Positions 1-6,271 of a DNA stretch of 7,568 nt are shown one piece after another. The translations under genes and the position numbers were made by a program. How positions within the stretch are numbered: position 1 is the first letter of the stretch; the number at the start of each line of letters is the position of its first letter. The notes beneath the pieces are model-generated. The model had not been told where the DNA came from. It searched no databases and worked only from the letters and a program-made list of their open reading frames with translations. The DNA is from Bacteroidales bacterium (GTDB taxonomy: Bacteria > Bacteroidota > Bacteroidia > Bacteroidales > UBA7960): assembly GCA_003557765.1 (NCBI GenBank), contig PWNO01000119.1:1-7568 (forward strand), given 5' to 3'.

Positions 1-2355
1 ATGCAGGCCGCCGAAGGGCGTTTGTTCTCGCCCCTGGCCTTTACCAAAACTTTTGCCCTGGTGGCCGCTCTCATCATCACCATTGCCTTTATGCCTGTGC
101 TGGCCTACCAGTTTTCGGGCAAGTGGGAATGGAAAAGGTGGAAATCATTCTTTCAAAAACCCACAACCCGTTTCACCATTAACGGTCTGACCATCATTGC
201 CGGACTACTCATCACTTTTTATATCCTATGGTGGGCAGGATTGTTTATCATCCTTTCAGGTATTTCGGGTCTGGTGCAAAATCTTTTCCCCGAAAGGGTA
301 AAACCCCACAAAAACATCATTAACCTGGGTATCACCCTGCTGGTGGTGCTCATTTTGCTGGCCAGCGAGTGGTTGCCCATTGGTGTGGACCGCAGCCTTT
401 TTATCAATATCCTGTTCCTGGCCATCGTCATTACCCTGGTTTTGGTATTATTCCGTGTGATTTTGTATTACTATCCCCGCCTGCTCACCTGGTGCCTGAC
501 CCACAAAAAAACTTTCCTGATTGTCCCGGCATTCCTGTTATTGCTGGGACTTAATATCTGGATGGGATTTGGCAGCATCTTTGGCTTCGTGGCTCATGGC
601 TTTGACAAAGTTGGGCTGAATATTCGCAGCACAACCGTCTGGTCCAGCCTTTATCACGCCTTTCCCGGACTGGGCCGTGAGTTTATGCCTGCACTTGATG
701 AGGGCAGCTTCCTGCTCATGCCCACCACCATGCCCCATACTGGTATCGAGTATAACCTGGAAGTGTTGCAGGCAGTAGACCGTCGCATACAAGCCATTCC
801 CGAAGTAGAAATGGTGGTTGGAAAGGCCGGACGTGCCGAAAGCCCATTGGACCCAGCACCCATGACCATGTTCGAAAACGTAATTATCTATAAAACCGAA
901 TACAAAACAGATATGGATGGGCGGAAAATCCGCTATCGGGTGGATAGTGACGGCGAATTTGTCAGAGACGAAGATGGCGAACTTATTCCTCACCGACGTG
1001 GCCGCTATTACCGGCAGTGGCGCGATCACATTGAAAGTCCCGACGACATATGGAGTGAAATTACCAGTGCCAGCCGGTTTCCGGGCTTAACCTCGGCACC
1101 CAAACTACAGCCCATCGAAACCCGCCTGGTGATGCTGCAAACCGGTATGCGTGCACCCATGGGATTGAAAGTCTTCGGCCCCGACCTGCAAACTATTGAT
1201 GAATTCGCCATGCAGATGGAAGGTGTGTTGCAGGACGTGCCTTTCATTCGCGGCTCCACCGTTTTTGCTGACCGTGTGGTGGGCAAACCCTACCTGGAAA
1301 TCCGTCCCGACCGTCAGGCACTTGCTCGCCATGGCATCACCATTGAAGACTTTCAGATGGTGGTAGAAGTTGCCATCGGTGGTATGCCCATGAGCACCAC
1401 TGTGGAAGGGCGCGAACGCTACGACATCCGGGCCCGCTATGCGCGGGAATTCAGAGACAACCCGGATGCACTCAGTGATATCTGGATAAAATCTCCTGCC
1501 GGATACCAGCTACCCCTGGCCGAAGTGGCCACACTGGAATTCCGTAAAGGACCGGGCATGATTCGCGGAGAAGACACATTCCTGGTGGCCTACATCACCT
1601 TCGACAAGGAAGCCGGCCATGCCGACCTCTCAGTGATACAGCAGGCCAATGATGTTATAGAAGAGAAAATTAATACAGGGGAACTGGTGGTACCCCAAGG
1701 TGTGAACTACCAGTTCTCAGGCAATTACGAAAATCAGATGCGCGCTGAGCGCCGGCTTATGCTGGTTCTACCGCTGTCTATGATAGTGATATTCCTGATA
1801 CTCTATTTCCAGTTCCGCTCCGTAGCCACTTCGCTGATGATATTTTCGGCCATTGCACTGGCCTTTTCCGGTGGTTTTATGATGCTGTGGCTCTATGGGC
1901 AGGGCTGGTTCCTCAATTTCAGTGCCTTTGGAGTGAATATGCGCGATTTGTTCCAGATGGATGTGGTAAACCTTAGTGTGGCTGTGTGGGTAGGATTCAT
2001 TGCCCTGTTTGGCATTGCCACCGACGACGGTGTGCTCATAGCCACCTACCTGAAAAGCAGCTTTGCAAAGAACAAACCCGAAACCCGCGAAGAGTTGCAT
2101 GCGGCGGTGATGGAAGCCGGAAAAAAGCGGGTACGCCCCGCCCTGATGACAACAGCCACCACTTTGCTGGCCCTGTTGCCCATCCTAACCTCTTCCGGAC
2201 GTGGTGCCGACATCATGATACCCATGGCCATCCCCGCCTTCGGTGGCATGACCATAGCGTTGATTACCCTGTTTCTGGTACCGGTATTATTCACGGCATG
2301 GAATGAATTTTTGATGAAAAACGGGAACAATGAACAGAAAAACAATGAAGAATAA
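1..2355 (+). CDS. cusA: CusA/CzcA-type heavy-metal efflux RND pump, C-terminal part (5' truncated by the window)
   Basis: Inner-membrane proton-driven pump of the HME-RND family, which exports metal ions through a CusB-type adaptor and a TolC-type channel. Seen: the first residues match the conserved 'EGRLFSPLAFTKTFA' stretch that lies near residue 440 of E. coli CusA, so base 1 is an internal Met codon and the N-terminal half, including the TM4 proton-relay acid, is missing. The porter domain starts near 'GREFMPALDEGS' (225-236). 'DPAPMTM' (284-290) and 'RLVMLQTGMRAPMG' (375-388) resemble the metal-site region of CusA, and the Met content suggests Cu(I)/Ag(I), by inference. TM8 is about 586-604, TM10 carries 'GIATDDG' (671-677), and TM11-12 lie at about 712-770. 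The part seen is roughly 175 residues longer than the matching part of E. coli CusA: three extra hydrophobic segments at about 60-157, a charged insert at about 300-345, and a longer TM9-TM10 loop. The GDCCVxC gene follows after 116 bases. HME-RND class is very likely; metal specificity is uncertain. Confidence 0.94.
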   Translation: MQAAEGRLFSPLAFTKTFALVAALIITIAFMPVLAYQFSGKWEWKRWKSFFQKPTTRFTINGLTIIAGLLITFYILWWAGLFIILSGISGLVQNLFPERVKPHKNIINLGITLLVVLILLASEWLPIGVDRSLFINILFLAIVITLVLVLFRVILYYYPRLLTWCLTHKKTFLIVPAFLLLLGLNIWMGFGSIFGFVAHGFDKVGLNIRSTTVWSSLYHAFPGLGREFMPALDEGSFLLMPTTMPHTGIEYNLEVLQAVDRRIQAIPEVEMVVGKAGRAESPLDPAPMTMFENVIIYKTEYKTDMDGRKIRYRVDSDGEFVRDEDGELIPHRRGRYYRQWRDHIESPDDIWSEITSASRFPGLTSAPKLQPIETRLVMLQTGMRAPMGLKVFGPDLQTIDEFAMQMEGVLQDVPFIRGSTVFADRVVGKPYLEIRPDRQALARHGITIEDFQMVVEVAIGGMPMSTTVEGRERYDIRARYAREFRDNPDALSDIWIKSPAGYQLPLAEVATLEFRKGPGMIRGEDTFLVAYITFDKEAGHADLSVIQQANDVIEEKINTGELVVPQGVNYQFSGNYENQMRAERRLMLVLPLSMIVIFLILYFQFRSVATSLMIFSAIALAFSGGFMMLWLYGQGWFLNFSAFGVNMRDLFQMDVVNLSVAVWVGFIALFGIATDDGVLIATYLKSSFAKNKPETREELHAAVMEAGKKRVRPALMTTATTLLALLPILTSSGRGADIMIPMAIPAFGGMTIALITLFLVPVLFTAWNEFLMKNGNNEQKNNEE

Positions 2356-2356
2356 C

Positions 2357-2436
2357 CGCAAAGTACGCGAGGATTCACCGCAATGGACGCTATAAAATCT
2401 CTTTGCGTCCTTTGCGCTTCCTTCGCGCCCTTTGCG
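2357..2436. repeat. Imperfect inverted repeat built of CTTTGCG/CGCAAAG units
   Basis: Starting two bases after the pump stop codon, CGCAAAG-like units begin at 2357, 2366, 2379 and 2388, and CTTTGCG-like units begin at 2401, 2410, 2421 and 2430. The two halves are near mirror images, with unit spacings of 9/13/9 and 9/11/9 bases. The transcript could fold into a long hairpin with a short loop near 2395-2400. Matching blocks include CGCAAAG with 2430-2436, CGCGA at 2366-2370, CGCA at 2379-2382 and GGACGC at 2385-2390. It may act as a processing or attenuation site between pump and downstream genes, or be a dispersed repeat; the function is inferred. There is no clean poly-T tract directly after it, so it is not a classical intrinsic terminator. 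Confidence 0.75.
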
Positions 2437-2471
2437 TTTCAAAAACTTTTATTAAAAATTGAATTAATATA

Positions 2472-2678
2472 ATGAAAACCATCTTGCAATCTATCATAAC
2501 ATGTCCTGAATGCGGGCATAAAAAGGAAGAAGAAATGCCAACTAATGCCTGCCAGTATTTCTATGAATGTGAAAACTGCAAAACAGTTCTTAAACCCAGA
2601 CAAGGAGACTGCTGTGTGTATTGCAGCTATGGAACTGTAAAATGTCCGCCGGTTCAGGAAAATAATTCCTGCTGTTGA
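2472..2678 (+). CDS. Small cysteine-rich GDCCVxC-domain protein
   Basis: A 68-residue protein with 11 cysteines, apparently cytoplasmic because no signal peptide or membrane segment is visible. Seen: a rubredoxin-like knuckle CPEC (11-14), then C27, C33 and C36 (ECENC), the signature GDCCVYCSYG (45-54), C58, and a terminal CC (67-68). The signature matches what is annotated as 'GDCCVxC domain-containing (seleno)protein', where some members have selenocysteine in the signature; here all positions are ordinary Cys codons. Such proteins often sit near metal or mercury transport genes, as I recall; a zinc-ribbon, metal-carrier or thiol-redox role is inference. It lies between the pump and the outer-membrane channel genes on the same strand, so co-expression is likely. 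The leader is A/T-rich with no Shine-Dalgarno, and its base composition is clearly more AT-rich than the pump genes. The TGA stop is taken as a real stop. Confidence 0.85.
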   Translation: MKTILQSIITCPECGHKKEEEMPTNACQYFYECENCKTVLKPRQGDCCVYCSYGTVKCPPVQENNSCC

Positions 2679-2749
2679 AACATACAAAGTATAGTTCATT
2701 TCAGCCTAATGGCAACGCCTTGGGTAAACAGATTTAACGATAACAATGC

Positions 2750-2762
2750 GCCCTGACAGGGC
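2750..2762 (+). promoter_or_regulatory. Short GC hairpin in the leader of the outer-membrane channel gene
   Basis: GCCCT-gac-AGGGC is a perfect 5-bp stem with a 3-base loop, ending 20 bases before the channel ATG at 2783. It lies in an otherwise AT-rich leader with no Shine-Dalgarno. It could affect translation start or mark transcript processing, but a hairpin this short may be chance. Confidence 0.3.
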
Positions 2763-2782
2763 AGCTCAAAACAGACAAAACC

Positions 2783-4063
2783 ATGAACAAAACAGTTCAT
2801 CAATTCTTAAAATTCTTAGTGCTTTGGGGCATTGCACTTTCCATGGGCACAATGAAATCCCACGCCCAGGTTTACCCCGAGCAATACCTGCAGCAAGCCC
2901 TGGAAAACAATCCCGGCTTGCAGGCACAGCACAAAGACTGGGAAGCCTCCCAACAACAGGTGGATATTACCGGCACCCTGCCCGACCCCACCTTATCGGC
3001 AGGATTTTTTACTCCTCCCATGGAACGCTTCATGGGCAACCAATGGGTAGATGTGGGATTGATGCAAATGTTCCCCTGGCCGGGCACCCTGGGCAAACAG
3101 AAAAGTGCTGCAGAAAAAATGGCCGAAAGCCAGTACCATCAGTATCGCGACGAGCGCAACCGCCTTTTTATGGAGGTGACCCGCCTGTGGCTGGAAATTT
3201 ACCGCAAAGAGCAGGAGCTGAAAATCATTGAGCGATACAAGGAAATCCTTAAATCCCGGGAAGACATTATATACACCCGCTACGAAGCAGGTCAGCAGGG
3301 ATCAGGACTTACACTGGACATCTACCGGTTGGAAATTCAGCTTGCTGCCCTGGACAACCGGGAAGAAATAATCAGGGAAGAATTCAGGGCTTTGGTGGAA
3401 AGTTTCAATATCCTTACGGGAAGGGAACTGGCAGAAACCATTGAAACCCCTGATACACTCACGGTTTTTACACCAGAAGATTTTGAAACACAACCTGACA
3501 ATGAATCTTTTGCTTCCAACCCACAGTTCAACAGGGCACAGACAGCAGCAGAAGCAGCAGAAATCCAGCAGGAAGTCAGCAGGCTTAAAACACGGCCCAT
3601 GCTGGGGCTGGGATTGCAGTATTCGTACTTTGCTCCGGGAGAAGCCGCCATGGGACAGATGGATGGTGGCCATATGCTTATGCCCATGGTGTCGGTGAGC
3701 CTGCCCATTTTTGGAAGGAGAAACCAGGCCACACAACAGCAGAGCCGGTTACTGGCCGATGCCGCTAATTTTCGGGAGAGCAGTCGTGTCGATGCCTTAC
3801 AGACACAGTGGGCACAACTTAGGGCAAAAACGACCAATCTGCAGCGTGATAATGAATTTTACCAACGTCAGATCGACATCACCCAAAAAACCTGGGAGCT
3901 GGTCATCAATGTCTATGCGTCAGGCGATGAAGGCTTTGATGAACTGTTGCGCATCCAGGACCAGCTCCTCGACCTGGAATGGCGAATGTTGGAAAATAAA
4001 ATTAACCATTACCTGGCGCGAGCAGAAATGGACTTGTTGCTGGCGCGGAATATTTTTGAATGA
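2783..4063 (+). CDS. cusC: TolC/CusC-family outer-membrane efflux channel
   Basis: Outer-membrane factor forming the trimeric exit duct of the tripartite metal exporter. Seen in the 426-residue product: a signal peptide (hydrophobic core about 9-22, likely cleavage after SHA at 28) with no lipobox Cys, so it is not lipidated, unlike E. coli CusC. The two-repeat OEP layout is clear: repeat 1 has 'YLQQALENNPGLQAQ' (35-49), 'LPDPTLSAGFF' (66-76), 'PWPGTLGKQ' (98-106) and long amphipathic helices to about 205. Repeat 2 starts near 245 ('NPQFNRAQ'), has the beta segment 'PMLGLGLQYSYF' (272-283), 'MVSVSLPIFGRRNQ' (302-315) and coiled helices to the end. The length is usual for the family. A Met-rich extracellular-loop stretch (290-302, M at 290, 293, 298, 300, 302) suggests a soft-metal route. 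Start chosen because it gives the signal peptide directly; no Shine-Dalgarno. The cusB-like gene follows after 211 bases. Family is near certain; pairing with this pump is from context. Confidence 0.93.
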   Translation: MNKTVHQFLKFLVLWGIALSMGTMKSHAQVYPEQYLQQALENNPGLQAQHKDWEASQQQVDITGTLPDPTLSAGFFTPPMERFMGNQWVDVGLMQMFPWPGTLGKQKSAAEKMAESQYHQYRDERNRLFMEVTRLWLEIYRKEQELKIIERYKEILKSREDIIYTRYEAGQQGSGLTLDIYRLEIQLAALDNREEIIREEFRALVESFNILTGRELAETIETPDTLTVFTPEDFETQPDNESFASNPQFNRAQTAAEAAEIQQEVSRLKTRPMLGLGLQYSYFAPGEAAMGQMDGGHMLMPMVSVSLPIFGRRNQATQQQSRLLADAANFRESSRVDALQTQWAQLRAKTTNLQRDNEFYQRQIDITQKTWELVINVYASGDEGFDELLRIQDQLLDLEWRMLENKINHYLARAEMDLLLARNIFE

Positions 4064-4083
4064 ATGGTTCAAAATAAGAAAAT

Positions 4084-4137
4084 GTGGCTAAAGCCACTAT
4101 TGATTCATGCATCTTTTCCGTTGGCTAAAGCCAACGG
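4084..4137. repeat. Left half of a nested palindrome cluster (two TAAA-loop hairpins)
   Basis: Two perfect hairpins with a TAAA loop: GTGGC-TAAA-GCCAC at 4084-4097 (5-bp stem) and CCGTTGGC-TAAA-GCCAACGG at 4118-4137 (8-bp stem). They lie just after the channel stop codon. The second is flanked by CTTTT before and CAAT after; both flanks recur, inverted, around the hairpin at 4205-4224. The loop orientation (TAAA) is opposite to that of the right half (TTTA). They look like members of a dispersed extragenic palindrome family. Confidence 0.8.
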
Positions 4138-4204
4138 CAATAGATAGCTAAGTAAAAAAATGATAATGTTACGTCAGCAATTAGTATAGGTGCAATATCC
4201 ATTG

Positions 4205-4259
4205 CCGTCAGCTTTAGCTGACGGATTAAAAGACAACTAAATTCCGGGGCTTTAGCCCC
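4205..4259. repeat. Right half of the nested palindrome cluster (two TTTA-loop hairpins)
   Basis: CCGTCAGC-TTTA-GCTGACGG at 4205-4224 (8-bp stem) and GGGGC-TTTA-GCCCC at 4246-4259 (5-bp stem). The first is the inverted counterpart of the hairpin at 4118-4137: both carry ATTG/CAAT on the inner side and AAAAG/CTTTT on the outer side, while two central base pairs of the stem differ in a compensated way. The last hairpin ends 15 bases before the adaptor ATG, so it lies in the adaptor leader and could also affect its translation; that is inference. Confidence 0.8.
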
Positions 4260-4274
4260 ATAAAAAATAACATC

Positions 4275-6044
4275 ATGGAAAAGCAAAAAACAAAAACTTA
4301 CATCATTTATATCATTTTCATCCTGGGCGGATTGCTGCTGGGCTGGCTGCTCTTTGGCGGCAGTAGTGACGACGATCATCTTCACGACCACGACCATGAC
4401 CACGAACATGCCGAACTCAATGGAGACACCGAATACACTTGCTCCATGCACCCCCAGGTGCGGCAGGACGAACCGGGTGATTGCCCCATTTGCGGCATGG
4501 ATTTGATTCCTGCTTCCGATGATGACGACCACCAGGATGACGACCCTTTCCTGTTCACCATGCGCGAAAGCCACAGCACCTGGGCCAATTTGCGCACACA
4601 GAGGGTGGAAGCCGCACATACAGGCACTGCCTTAAGGCTAACCGGAAAAGTGGCGGTGAATGAAAGGGAGGAACGGATGCTTACAGCCCATTTCCCCGGC
4701 CGCATAGAGCGGTTGTATGCCGATTATACCGGCAGGTTTATCAGCCAGGGCGAAAGGCTGGCCACCCTGTATTCGCCCGAATTGATGCAGGCACAGCAAG
4801 AGCTTATCCAGTCCGCTACCCGTAAGGAAAGCCAGCCACGACTGTACAACGCAGCGCGTGAAAGACTGAAGCTTTTTAACCTTACCGAAGCGCAAATCAA
4901 CCGCATAGAAGAAAGTGGCCAGGCTTCTGCCACCACCGATATTTATGCCACCCGCTCGGGCTATCTTACCCAACGGGCCGTTTCGGAAGGTGATTATGTA
5001 AGCACCGGACAAACCCTCTTTGCCATTGCCGGGTTGTCCAATGTATGGGTGGAGCTGGATGCTTATGAAAACCAGATTGGGCAAATCCGTTCAGGGCAGC
5101 AGGCAAAAGTAACATTACCCGCCCGCCCGGAAACAGAACTCAGCGGACAGGTGGAATTTATGGACCCATTTATCAATCCGCAAACCCGCACGGCCCGGGT
5201 ACGGCTCACGGTTTCAAACCCCGGCAACCTGCTCAAACCCGGCATGCTGGTCAATGCCACGCTCACCGGCGCAGGGGAGCACCAGCTGGTAATTCCCGAA
5301 ACGGCTGTATTGTGGACCGGCAAACGTTCGGTGGTATATGTAAAAAAGTCACAGGATAACGGCTTTACCTTTGAATTCCGCGAGATTGAAACCGGACCCC
5401 GCACCACGGAGGGTTACACGGTCCTTTCCGGCTTATCGGAAGGGGAAGAAATTGCCGTGAGCGGCGTGTTTGCCATTGATGCAGCAGCACAGCTGCGTGG
5501 AAGCTACAGCATGATGGCACCACCGGAAAGAGCTGCCATTCCCGAACCTTTTAAGAGCAATCTGGAGAAACTCTTTCACATCTACTTCGACCTGAAAAAT
5601 GCCCTTGCCGACGATGCCCCGGAACAAGCAAGACAACATGGCCGTGAACTGAAAGAGCAATTGACAACCATCGGCATTCATTCTCTCGAAGGTGATCACC
5701 ACATGTTCTGGATGGACCAGTATGAAGATATGGAAGAAAGCGTTGAAAAACTTGTGGATGCATCAGATAAAGAAGAGATGCGCGTGCATTTCGAACCCCT
5801 TTCCGAAGCCTTCATCGAAACCGCCCGCACCCTGGGTGCCATCGGGCAAACCTGGTACGTGTCCTTCTGCCCCATGGTGGATGGTGATCGTGGCGCCTAC
5901 TGGCTCAGCGAGTTTGAAGAAATCAAAAACCCCTATTTTGGTGATATGATGCTACGCTGCGGCGAAGTACGCGAAACCCTGCGCGAAGGGGTGTCTGTTG
6001 CAGATCGGGAAGAACCCCGTGAGATGGAGGGGCATGTGCATTGA
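4275..6044 (+). CDS. cusB: CusB-type periplasmic adaptor with His-rich linker, heavy-metal-binding domain and DUF3347-like C-terminus
   Basis: Membrane-fusion protein linking the RND pump to the outer-membrane channel and probably handing metal to the pump. Seen in 589 residues: one N-terminal membrane anchor (about 9-28); an Asp/His stretch (32-45, six His); the heavy-metal-binding domain with C56, M58, H59 and 'CPICGMDL' (C70, C73, M75); a second Asp/His run (82-90); then the HlyD-like part, with the beta-sandwich half 'TAHFPGRIERLYADYTGR' (137-154), a helical hairpin (about 165-215), the other lipoyl half 'IYATRSGYLTQRAVSEGDYV' (223-242), a beta-barrel (about 256-330) and a membrane-proximal domain to about 410. 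Residues about 425-565 resemble DUF3347, with 'FCPMVDG' (531-537), 'AYWLSEF' (541-547) and 'MMLRCG' (558-563). The C-terminus ends HVH. The DUF3347 tail is longer than E. coli CusB and is one of the clues to Bacteroidota. No Shine-Dalgarno. Adaptor role is secure; copper/silver preference is inferred from Met/Cys/His ligands. Confidence 0.93.
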   Translation: MEKQKTKTYIIYIIFILGGLLLGWLLFGGSSDDDHLHDHDHDHEHAELNGDTEYTCSMHPQVRQDEPGDCPICGMDLIPASDDDDHQDDDPFLFTMRESHSTWANLRTQRVEAAHTGTALRLTGKVAVNEREERMLTAHFPGRIERLYADYTGRFISQGERLATLYSPELMQAQQELIQSATRKESQPRLYNAARERLKLFNLTEAQINRIEESGQASATTDIYATRSGYLTQRAVSEGDYVSTGQTLFAIAGLSNVWVELDAYENQIGQIRSGQQAKVTLPARPETELSGQVEFMDPFINPQTRTARVRLTVSNPGNLLKPGMLVNATLTGAGEHQLVIPETAVLWTGKRSVVYVKKSQDNGFTFEFREIETGPRTTEGYTVLSGLSEGEEIAVSGVFAIDAAAQLRGSYSMMAPPERAAIPEPFKSNLEKLFHIYFDLKNALADDAPEQARQHGRELKEQLTTIGIHSLEGDHHMFWMDQYEDMEESVEKLVDASDKEEMRVHFEPLSEAFIETARTLGAIGQTWYVSFCPMVDGDRGAYWLSEFEEIKNPYFGDMMLRCGEVRETLREGVSVADREEPREMEGHVH

Positions 6045-6076
6045 TGGTGCTTTGACGGGTTCCATCGTGAGCCCGC

Positions 6077-6191
6077 CGAACTACTCAGTGACCGGTGTTG
6101 CTGGTGTCTGAGCTTGTCGAAGACACCTTTCTGCAATACCCCGGGCGCTTCGGCAAGTGGTACAATGAGCATTTCTAATTGCTCAGTGACC
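6077..6191. repeat. Cluster of three CTTCGACAAGCTCAG-type extragenic repeat units
   Basis: The gap after the adaptor gene holds three units of one repeat. An inverted, intact unit is at 6108-6122 (CTGAGCTTGTCGAAG, reverse complement CTTCGACAAGCTCAG). A plus-strand unit is split: CTTCGGCAAG at 6148-6157 and CTCAGTGACC at 6182-6191, separated by 24 bases. A degenerate plus-strand unit ends in CTCAGTGACC at 6084-6093. The 10-base string CTCAGTGACC is thus an exact direct repeat 98 bases apart. Strings of this kind are common between genes in many bacterial genomes, as I recall. No transposase is nearby. Confidence 0.7.
6103..6127 (+). terminator. Possible terminator hairpin after the adaptor gene
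   Basis: GGTGTCT (6103-6109) pairs perfectly with AGACACC (6121-6127) around an 11-base loop and is followed by TTT at 6128-6130. It lies 59 bases after the adaptor stop and could end or weaken the pump transcript. The T tract is short and the hairpin coincides with a repeat unit, so this is a weak terminator candidate. Confidence 0.35.
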
Positions 6192-6260
6192 AGTTTGGTA
6201 GTGGAGCTCAAAAAATATAAAGTCTATTTATTCTTTCAATAAAAATTTAAAAATATTTAC

Positions 6261-6266
6261 AGGAGG
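6261..6266 (+). promoter_or_regulatory. Canonical Shine-Dalgarno AGGAGG of the HMA-like gene
   Basis: AGGAGG ends five bases before the ATG at 6272 and fixes that start. It stands out because none of the other genes in the window has a comparable ribosome-binding site. Confidence 0.8.
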
Positions 6267-6271
6267 TTATT

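Noticed and set aside
1..3. ATG at base 1 as the true start of the pump gene
   Set aside because: The following residues match the middle of CusA-type proteins, so a further ~440 residues are expected upstream; the Met is internal.
538..1029. 163-residue minus-strand open frame inside the pump gene
   Set aside because: It lies opposite a clearly conserved coding region, has low-complexity composition and matches nothing I recognise; it is a shadow.
2676..2678. TGA of the GDCCVxC gene as a selenocysteine codon
   Set aside because: The signature cysteines are already encoded, the TGA follows a natural C-terminal CC, and downstream sequence reads into the next leader with no conserved motif.
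2746..3231. 161-residue plus-strand open frame overlapping the channel gene
   Set aside because: It overlaps the signal peptide and first OEP repeat in another frame and shows no domain; the channel frame is the conserved one.
4084..4259. Palindrome cluster as a CRISPR array
   Set aside because: Unit orientation alternates, stems differ, spacing is irregular and there are only four short units with no cas genes.
4125..4619. 164-residue minus-strand open frame covering the palindromes and adaptor N-terminus
   Set aside because: It is opposite the conserved metal-binding domain and its His/Asp codons; the end in palindromic sequence is not protein-like.
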